From: Acidobacteriaceae bacterium
GTDB taxonomy: Bacteria > Acidobacteriota > Terriglobia > Terriglobales > Acidobacteriaceae
Assembly: GCA_003165855.1 (NCBI GenBank)
Contig: PMXH01000539.1
Span: forward strand, 880 to 6,593
Direction of reading: 5' to 3'
DNA: 5,714 nucleotides
The position numbers were made by a program, and so were the translations under genes. Below the pieces are notes generated by a model. The model was not told the origin of the DNA. It did no database searches and saw only the letters and a list, made by a program, of their open reading frames with translations. Below are positions 1 to 4,944 of the stretch, one piece after another (the first letter of the stretch is position 1; each line of letters opens with the position of its first letter).

Positions 1-114
1 TGGTTACTTTCGGTCAAGAGCCGTGGACACGTTTACCCCCTGTCCTTTCTCCCGTACTGTGAAGACTCCAATCCCGGTCCGCTCCCTCGGCCTGGATCCC
101 TTTGGAGTAAATGC

Positions 115-1152
115 ATGGATACTGCGCCTCAACGGAACTTTCAGCTCGGGATTCTGCCTGAACGCAGGATCGACAAGCGTGCGCTGTTCACCAGCTACGG
201 CTTCATGGTGCTGGTTACTCTGATCCTGATTAACCTGGGAGTTCTATTCCCGGACAGGCTCCAGCTCACGGCGTATCGCGTCACCGAACTGATTCCGCTT
301 CCGGCCCTGAGGCCGGAACCCGCGCCGATCAAAGTGAAGCCGGTCGTGAAGGCGAAGCTGCTTCCTCCTGCGCCGGTTTTTGACCGGCCGAAATTGGTCG
401 TGCCCCATGAAGTGCATCGCGCTCCCACTCCAGAGCCGGTGGAAGCACCCAAGGTCGTGATGAACCAGTTCGCCACTCCTCAGATAAAGATGGTCTCGGC
501 GGCGCGTCCACAACTCTTGCATACCGGAGACTTTTCCGGCAGTTCCGTTGCGCCGACGGTAAATGCGGCGGTGCAGAAAGTGCAAACCGGAGGCTTCGGC
601 GATCCCAATGGCTTGACGGGCACCGGCAAGCCAAACGCCAAGCTGTATGGGGCTCAGGCTGGTTCATTTGACATGCCAGTGGGTCCGGGACAAGGCAACG
701 GATCGGGCGGAGCCAAAGGTATTAAAGGAACGATTGCCAGCGCCGATTTTGGCAGCGGCATCGCAACCGGAGGCAAAGGCGACGGCCGCAGCGGCGGCGC
801 AGGAATCTCAACCGGAGGATTCGGAGCCGAACAGGTGGTTCACGGTGGACCGAAGATCGCGCAGGCGGATTCGGGGCCTGCCACCATCCCGGTGGAAATC
901 ACCTACAAGCCGCAGCCGGCCTATAGCGATGAGGCGCGCAGTCTGAAGTTAGAGGGTGAAGTACTGCTGGAAGTGATGTTCACCGCCAACGGAACGCTGC
1001 ATGTGAATCGAGTAGTCCGCGGCCTGGGCCACGGCCTCGATGAGGCGGCCATGGCGGCTGCCAACAAGATGCGGTTCAAGCCCGCGCTGCGCAATGGACA
1101 GCCGGTGGATTCGACGGCCGTCGTGCACGTGGTCTTTCAGATGGCGTACTAA
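115..1152 (+). CDS. TonB family energy transducer protein
   Basis: A 345-residue TonB-like protein. TonB proteins sit in the inner membrane, span the periplasm and pass proton-motive force from ExbB/ExbD to outer-membrane TonB-dependent transporters. Seen here: a short cytoplasmic N-terminus, one hydrophobic segment at about residues 24-46, a proline/lysine/valine-rich stretch at about 61-112 typical of the periplasmic spacer, a glycine-rich segment at about 158-247, and a C-terminal TonB domain at about 257-345. That domain contains PAYSDEARSLKLEGEV, GLGHGLDEAA and MRFKPALRNGQPV, close to the family pattern 'YP..AR...IEG.V...' and 'W.F.PA..NG.PV'. The ATG at 115 is chosen because GGAG lies at 104-107, seven bases upstream; the ATG at 111 is in another frame. 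No ExbB or ExbD gene lies in the window, so its partners are unknown. The domain assignment is strong; the transporter served cannot be told. Confidence 0.9.
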   Translation: MDTAPQRNFQLGILPERRIDKRALFTSYGFMVLVTLILINLGVLFPDRLQLTAYRVTELIPLPALRPEPAPIKVKPVVKAKLLPPAPVFDRPKLVVPHEVHRAPTPEPVEAPKVVMNQFATPQIKMVSAARPQLLHTGDFSGSSVAPTVNAAVQKVQTGGFGDPNGLTGTGKPNAKLYGAQAGSFDMPVGPGQGNGSGGAKGIKGTIASADFGSGIATGGKGDGRSGGAGISTGGFGAEQVVHGGPKIAQADSGPATIPVEITYKPQPAYSDEARSLKLEGEVLLEVMFTANGTLHVNRVVRGLGHGLDEAAMAAANKMRFKPALRNGQPVDSTAVVHVVFQMAY

Positions 1153-1241
1153 AAGTTTGGGTACTCGGAAGGCTTAGCTCAAAAGATTCGTTTCGTGGTC
1201 CTGAAGGTGCGAGGCGAATCGAGGAAATTGATTCACAGAAA

Positions 1242-1281
1242 CATCGATCAAAGATTCATCGGTCAGATTCATCGGTCAAAG
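1242..1281 (+). repeat. Short tandem repeat upstream of the M48 gene
   Basis: The 13-base unit GATTCATCGGTCA occurs twice head to tail (1253-1265 and 1266-1278). A related core, CATCGATCAAAG at 1242-1253, matches CATCGGTCAAAG at 1270-1281 in 11 of 12 positions, so CATCGRTCA appears three times, starting at 1242, 1257 and 1270. The array lies in the 148-base gap between the TonB gene and the protease gene and ends just before the protease ribosome binding site. It could be a regulator-binding array or a simple duplication; nothing in the sequence decides this. Confidence 0.7.
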
Positions 1282-1287
1282 AGACTT

Positions 1288-1291
1288 GGAG
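1288..1291 (+). promoter_or_regulatory. Ribosome binding site fixing the M48 protease start
   Basis: GGAG at 1288-1291 lies nine bases before the ATG at 1301. An upstream in-frame TTG at 1286 would overlap this site and has no good site of its own. The ATG start also places the signal peptide at the very N-terminus, so 1301 is the better start. Confidence 0.75.
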
Positions 1292-1300
1292 AAAATAGTT

Positions 1301-3124
1301 ATGCGCACTTCGAATTGGATGTTCACGGCCGCACTGCTAGTCGCGGTGAGCGCTACCGCGCAACAGCAGCCGGCGGATTCGCAACTTCCCGCGCCATCGA
1401 GCGCTGGCGCAGCCACGCAGACGGCGCAACCGCCGGCGGATGCACCGTCTCAGCCCCAAGTGTCTCAGTCGCAGACGCAGACGCAGCAGGCTACGGCTCC
1501 GGCGCCAACGCCCTCCGTCCTGCCCCAGCCCACCACCATGGATCAGGTCGTGGACCGCTTCATCGAGCGCGAACACGGCCTCATGAAGGCGCTCTCCACC
1601 CGCACGCCGGTGGTGGAAACCTATCTCCAGAACCTCAGCGCCGATCCGCAACTCGGCCCCGTGCCCAGTGCCGATCATTACTTTCTGGGACGCATGGATA
1701 TGGGTGAGTCGGTCGACCGCAAGGATTATCTGAAGGAGCAGGACAAAGGCATGGAGACCCGCCTGATGGGCGGCTTCAACAAACTCTTCAAAGTGCAGTA
1801 CCAGCCTATGGGCTTCTCCTGGATGGTCTATGCCGATCGCACGGACTTTGACCGCTCGCACTACGAGTTCCACTACATCCGCCGCGAATTTCTTGGCGAT
1901 GTTCGCTGCCTCGTATTCGACGTCACTCCTAAGAAAAACTCCGGCAAGGGACGATTCCTGGGCCGCGTCTGGGTGGAAGATCAGGATTACAACATTGTCC
2001 GCCTGAACGGCACCTACGCTCCCGCGCCGAAGAATTCCTACTTCTTCCACATGGATAGCTGGCGCCTGAACCTGATTCCAGGTTACTGGGTCCCGGCTTA
2101 CATCTACAGCGAAGAAGGCGACTTCAGCGCTGGCGTGAAGAACAAGATGGCCTTCAAGGCGCAGACCAGAATCTGGGGCTACGACTTGAAAAAAGGCGAC
2201 AAGGACGATGAACTCACGCAGATTCGCGTGGACAGCGTGAAGGACGAGAGTCCCACCACACAAGACGCGTCTCCGCTGCAGGCCGAGCGGGAATGGCAGC
2301 AGCAGGCGGAAGACAACGTGATCGAGCGCCTCACCCGCGCTGGATTGCTCGCGCCCGAAGGCGACGTCGATCGCATTCTTCAGACCGTGGTCAACAACCT
2401 TGAGGTCACCAACAACATCGACCTGCCGCGTCCGGTGCGCACTCGCGTTCTGCTCACGGCGCCCCTTGAAACCTTCAGCGTCGGCAACACCATCGTAATC
2501 AGCCGCGGATTGATTGATGTGCTTCCCGATGAGGCTAGCCTGGCCGCTGTTCTCTCGCATGAACTGGCGCACATCGTGCTCGGCCACAACCTGGGCAGCA
2601 AATATGCCTTCAACGACCGCATGCTGTTTTCCGACGACTCCACCTACAATAACTTGGGCTTCAAGCACATTCCGGAAGAGGAAGTCGCAGCCGACAAGAA
2701 GGCCATCGAACTCCTGAAGAACTCGCCCTACGCCCAGAAACTCGACAACGTCGGCTTGTTCCTGAAGGCGCTGCAAGCGCGCGCTCCTCAGCTCAACGCC
2801 CTTTTGACTACGCACCTGGGCAATTCACTCGAGGAGAACGGCACCATCAATCGGCTGAGCGCTCTGGGCACACAAGGTCCGGCACTGGATAACAACAAAC
2901 TGGATCAGGTCGCGGCTCTGCCCCTGGGTGGACGCATCAAGATCAACCCCTGGGACGACAAGGCAGAAATGGTGAAGACGACTCCGGTCGCCATCACTTC
3001 GGCACGCGACAAGATGCCGTTTGAAGTCACTCCGTTCTATCCGCGGTTGGCACGCTACGGCTCCTCGACCACTCCGAGCGCCGCACCGGCCACTTCCGCC
3101 GCTAACTCGAACTCAGGCAACTAG
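1301..3124 (+). CDS. Exported M48-family zinc metalloprotease with N-terminal extra domain
   Basis: A 607-residue protein. A signal peptide is visible (basic MRTSNWMF, hydrophobic core, ATA-QQQ near residue 20), then a low-complexity Gln/Pro/Ala linker to about residue 78. Residues about 80-300 form a separate domain with many beta-strand-like segments (around GFSWMVYADR and DVRCLVFDVTP) that resembles LolA-like outer-membrane lipoprotein-sorting folds; this is inference from pattern only. The peptidase follows: GNTIVISRGLIDVLPDE (395-411), then the zinc motif HELAH with H420, E421 and H424, and the likely third ligand E461 in EVAAD. This matches the M48 layout of HExxH followed by ExxAD, as in BepA-like periplasmic proteases. 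No TPR repeats of the BepA kind are recognisable after the peptidase. It probably acts in the periplasm on envelope proteins; the substrate is unknown. It lies downstream of the TonB gene in the same direction, but the 148-base gap means a shared transcript is only possible, not shown. Confidence 0.88.
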   Translation: MRTSNWMFTAALLVAVSATAQQQPADSQLPAPSSAGAATQTAQPPADAPSQPQVSQSQTQTQQATAPAPTPSVLPQPTTMDQVVDRFIEREHGLMKALSTRTPVVETYLQNLSADPQLGPVPSADHYFLGRMDMGESVDRKDYLKEQDKGMETRLMGGFNKLFKVQYQPMGFSWMVYADRTDFDRSHYEFHYIRREFLGDVRCLVFDVTPKKNSGKGRFLGRVWVEDQDYNIVRLNGTYAPAPKNSYFFHMDSWRLNLIPGYWVPAYIYSEEGDFSAGVKNKMAFKAQTRIWGYDLKKGDKDDELTQIRVDSVKDESPTTQDASPLQAEREWQQQAEDNVIERLTRAGLLAPEGDVDRILQTVVNNLEVTNNIDLPRPVRTRVLLTAPLETFSVGNTIVISRGLIDVLPDEASLAAVLSHELAHIVLGHNLGSKYAFNDRMLFSDDSTYNNLGFKHIPEEEVAADKKAIELLKNSPYAQKLDNVGLFLKALQARAPQLNALLTTHLGNSLEENGTINRLSALGTQGPALDNNKLDQVAALPLGGRIKINPWDDKAEMVKTTPVAITSARDKMPFEVTPFYPRLARYGSSTTPSAAPATSAANSNSGN

Positions 3125-3150
3125 AGCAAGGCTCCACTCCAAGTTGCAAT

Positions 3151-3206
3151 AAAACGCTGGCCGGGATCCGGAATCACCTTCCGGGATACCCGGCCTTCGT
3201 TTTGTT
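3151..3206 (+). terminator. Strong stem-loop terminator, probably bidirectional
   Basis: After the M48 stop, an arm at 3159-3173 (GGCCGGGATCCGGAA) pairs with 3179-3195 (TTCCGGGATACCCGGCC) around a five-base loop, with two single-base bulges. The flanks AAAACG (3151-3156) and CGTTTT (3198-3203) also pair and extend the stem. On + it is followed by TTCGTTTTGTT; on - the hairpin is followed by AGCGTTTTATTG. It therefore suits both the M48 transcript and the converging membrane-protein transcript, whose stop is about 65 bases away. The T tracts are interrupted, so efficiency is uncertain. Confidence 0.85.
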
Positions 3207-3270
3207 AGGACTGGCAAACCCCGCCAGCTAAGAAGCGCGTTACGACGCGAACCTGATCTGGAATCGCATC

Positions 3271-4161
3271 CTACTGAATTTGTACACTCAGAAGATCGGG
3301 CCAAAGGCGAATCAGAGCAAACCGAAGAGCGATACCAGCACAGAGTGCAACGAGGACGCTGGAGAGCGACCCGATCAGGAAGTACTCGGCAAAGTCTCTG
3401 TTCTTGGCGAATTCGTCAGACCGCACGACTCCCTTGGCAGCGACGAGAAAGGCAAGAGCTGCGTAGCTTCCTGCGGCAACCACAATTGTCAGAACGATCC
3501 GTTCCAAGTTTCCTATCAGGCGGCCACGATTGTATTCCTGGACGTCGACAGTGGATTGCGCCGGTTGCTCGACCGATGCAGCAATAGAACTCACTGATCC
3601 TGACGCCTCTGGCTGCAACCGTAGCTGCGGCGAAATAGGTAATTGTTCCGAGCTGGCATTGAATGTTTTCTCGGAGGGCAAAGTGCCAGATTTTCTGAGA
3701 ATTCCCCGAACGATGTACGTGCCACCTCGAACCACTGCGAACAGGGTGCTTACCGATATACAAAGGGCGGCCAGTTGAGCCGGGGCTATCAAGGCTGGGA
3801 CCCATTGCGAAGTGAGGTGGCAGGAGCGTATCAGTACTAGACTAAACACCGTGAAGGCCGCGATCCAGAAAGTCTCGAACTCGGCGAGCATTCGCATCGG
3901 GAAAAGATACCGGAGAAGCGGTTGAAATAAAACGATCAAAAGCAGCCAACCGGACAAAATAATCGAGCGAGACAGCACGTACGCAAGTGCAGCCGCAAGA
4001 ATCGCGCGGGAGGGGAGAATGATCCCCCAGCGCTTCCAGCGGATGCGCGCCGCTTCTCCGTTCAGGGGATCTGCTGTAACTGCGTAGGCGGCACCGGTCC
4101 ACAGCAGCAGCGACTGAGACCAAAGCAGAAATTCAGGGCTAATGATTTTAGGAGGGACCAT
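3271..4161 (-). CDS. Polytopic membrane protein, SatD partner with DUF3307-type C-terminal region
   Basis: A 296-residue hydrophobic protein. Likely membrane segments lie at about residues 10-28, 46-64, 66-86, 97-115, 120-144, 222-242 and 259-285. A polar, Ser/Pro/Gln-rich loop at about 155-212 separates the N-terminal five from the last two. The C-terminal part has GRLIGNLERIVLTI (213-226) and AAKGVVRSDEFAKNRDFAEY followed by FLIG (241-264). This closely resembles, from memory, the conserved end of DUF3307-containing membrane proteins ('G.LIG.LER..', 'L.AAKS..RF.E...R..AEY..IG'). The N-terminal half may be a diverged DUF3307 domain: the usual acidic/His residues in its first helix are not evident, though ETFWIAAFTVFSLVLI resembles the family's later helix. 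The ATG overlaps the end of the upstream satD gene by 14 bases and has no clear ribosome binding site, so translation is probably coupled. Function unknown; transport, ion flux or a membrane effector role are all possible. Confidence 0.78.
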   Translation of the reverse strand: MVPPKIISPEFLLWSQSLLLWTGAAYAVTADPLNGEAARIRWKRWGIILPSRAILAAALAYVLSRSIILSGWLLLIVLFQPLLRYLFPMRMLAEFETFWIAAFTVFSLVLIRSCHLTSQWVPALIAPAQLAALCISVSTLFAVVRGGTYIVRGILRKSGTLPSEKTFNASSEQLPISPQLRLQPEASGSVSSIAASVEQPAQSTVDVQEYNRGRLIGNLERIVLTIVVAAGSYAALAFLVAAKGVVRSDEFAKNRDFAEYFLIGSLSSVLVALCAGIALRFALIRLWPDLLSVQIQ

Positions 4162-4822
4162 GTTTCGAGCCGAGCAAAGGGTCGACCTGCCTCTGGAGAA
4201 TCATACGCCAAGCATTTTCCGCCGCAATGTATGGGGAACAGCCAGCAGCAAGAACCTGCCTCGAAACTACCTGCTTCTTGATTTTTAGCTTCTTCGCCAC
4301 TTGCGTTTGCGACATCCCCTGGCGCAGCAGGCCAGCGATCTGCCGTTGAGGGTGGGTCCAGCGGGAGCGGTTAAACCAGAGCAGTCTCGCCATCCCATTC
4401 AGGATGTCATCCAGATCCCCCATGCCGAGAAAGACACCTCCTAGAGCCTTGGTTTTCTTGGCATATTCGATTGCAGCCCGCGCAATATGCAGCGCGGGTC
4501 CGTCAATATTGATGGCATATTTTTGAATCGGCGTATCTAGCGTCCCAAGGCCGATTCCCACGCGGAATTTGCAATTTGGGAAAACTTCCTCAAGACGCCA
4601 AATCAAATCGGGAAGGACGGTTGCCGAGTTCAACAGGCCCTGAAACTCATCCCCCAAAGTAATAACAAACTTGGACTCGATTGTTTTACGATGTTCCCGG
4701 TTAAGCTTTTCGATCAATTCTCCAAATCGCCTCTGGAGCAGGCGACGTTGGGAACGCGGTACGGAACGTGAGCCAACCATGTCCGCGATGACCGAGATGT
4801 AACGCTGCGACGCTCGAACCAA
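4148..4822 (-). CDS. satD: SatD family protein: cyclase-like domain plus helix-turn-helix
   Basis: A 224-residue protein of the SatD family, named after satD of the Streptococcus mutans sat (secretion and acid tolerance) operon; its biochemical role is unknown. Family motifs seen are YISVIADMVGSR (8-19), KFVITLGDEFQGLL (51-64), FRVGIGLGTL (86-95) and INIDGPALHIARAA (104-117). These follow the order of class III nucleotide cyclase core motifs (FADIVGFT, GD, RIGIHTG, G..VN.A.R), and D14 and D58 fall where the two metal-binding aspartates would be. Residues about 156-194 (QRQIAGLLRQGMSQTQVAKK and on to AAG) read as a helix-turn-helix like sigma-70 region 4, so DNA binding is likely. The start is a TTG, supported by GGAG seven bases upstream; the first ATG-type alternative lies inside the first conserved motif. 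It is followed with a 14-base overlap by the membrane protein and preceded by three palindromes that may be its own operators. Its GC is lower than that of flanking genes. Confidence 0.85.
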   Translation of the reverse strand: MVRASQRYISVIADMVGSRSVPRSQRRLLQRRFGELIEKLNREHRKTIESKFVITLGDEFQGLLNSATVLPDLIWRLEEVFPNCKFRVGIGLGTLDTPIQKYAINIDGPALHIARAAIEYAKKTKALGGVFLGMGDLDDILNGMARLLWFNRSRWTHPQRQIAGLLRQGMSQTQVAKKLKIKKQVVSRQVLAAGCSPYIAAENAWRMILQRQVDPLLGSKHGPS

Positions 4823-4829
4823 TTCCCCT

Positions 4830-4833
4830 CTCC
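4830..4833 (-). promoter_or_regulatory. Ribosome binding site supporting the TTG start of satD
   Basis: Read on the - strand, GGAG at 4833-4830 is followed by seven bases and then TTG at 4822-4820. No in-frame ATG occurs before residue 15, which is within the conserved IADMVGS motif, so the TTG start is the credible one. Confidence 0.75.
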
Positions 4834-4857
4834 GTGGGCCCCTATAAGTTCCCGACC

Positions 4858-4886
4858 ATTGTCACCCAAATATGGGTGATTATCAA
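4858..4886 (-). promoter_or_regulatory. Candidate sigma-70-type promoter for satD
   Basis: On the - strand, TTGATA (4886-4881, five of six matches to TTGACA) is followed after 17 bases by GACAAT (4863-4858, four of six to TATAAT). The start of transcription would be near 4851, giving a leader of about 30 bases with the ribosome binding site inside it. The palindrome at 4862-4879 fills the spacer, so a bound protein would block polymerase. A second, weaker choice is TTGGGT (4869-4864) with TATAGG (4846-4841), also 17 apart, but its leader would be too short to be convincing. Consensus matching only. Confidence 0.45.
4862..4879. promoter_or_regulatory. Palindromic operator-like site 1 (satD-proximal)
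   Basis: TCACCCAAATATGGGTGA: perfect 6-base inverted arms TCACCC/GGGTGA around an AT-only centre. It is the copy nearest satD and overlaps the candidate promoter spacer. It belongs to an evenly spaced set of three; the regulator is not known, and SatD itself is a candidate because of its helix-turn-helix. Confidence 0.8.
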
Positions 4887-4890
4887 GCAG

Positions 4891-4908
4891 TCACCCATTA
4901 TTGGGTGA
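4891..4908. promoter_or_regulatory. Palindromic operator-like site 2 (middle)
   Basis: TCACCCATTATTGGGTGA, extended by G/C on each side to 7-base arms (GTCACCC...GGGTGAC, 4890-4909). It is separated from each neighbouring copy by exactly 11 bases, and lies just upstream of the candidate -35 element of satD. Confidence 0.82.
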
Positions 4909-4919
4909 CGAAGGCAATA

Positions 4920-4937
4920 TCACCCGATAATGGGTGA
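4920..4937. promoter_or_regulatory. Palindromic operator-like site 3 (dinB-proximal)
   Basis: TCACCCGATAATGGGTGA, with the same 6-base arms and a centre that differs from the other two. It ends seven bases before the dinB stop codon, so the array fills most of the dinB-satD gap. Confidence 0.8.
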
Positions 4938-4944
4938 CCGAACC

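Noticed and set aside
1229..1257. Promoter for the M48 gene (TTGATT with AAGATT 17 bases on)
   Set aside because: The -10 matches the consensus at only three of six positions; such matches are expected by chance in a 148-base gap.
1286..1300. TTG at 1286 as start of the M48 protease
   Set aside because: It overlaps the GGAG ribosome binding site and would put five extra residues before a normal signal peptide; the ATG at 1301 is better spaced.
1195..1707. Open frame of 170 codons on the + strand overlapping the start of the M48 gene
   Set aside because: The product is low-complexity and matches nothing I know, it lacks a ribosome binding site, and the overlapping M48 frame is clearly the coding one.
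1337..2815. A long open frame of 492 codons on the - strand, opposite the M48 gene
   Set aside because: Its product is Val/Arg/His/Leu-rich with no domain I recognise, and it lies wholly antisense to a gene with a clear signal peptide and zinc-protease motifs. It is explained by GC-rich codon use leaving the antisense frame free of stops.
3211..3249. Two small hairpins (CTGGC/GCCAG at 3211-3227 and CGCGT/ACGCG at 3236-3249) as a separate terminator for the - strand unit
   Set aside because: The stems are only five base pairs and no T-tract follows on either strand; the larger hairpin at 3151-3206 is the stronger candidate.
4862..4937. CRISPR-like array
   Set aside because: Only three units, with 18-base palindromes and 11-base spacers. 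CRISPR repeats and spacers are both much longer, and no cas genes are present. Operator sites fit better.
4862..4937. Rho-independent terminator of dinB made from the palindromes
   Set aside because: The 6- to 7-base arms with 6-base AT loops could fold, but no T-run follows any of them, and the regular 29-base spacing of three copies is unlike a terminator.
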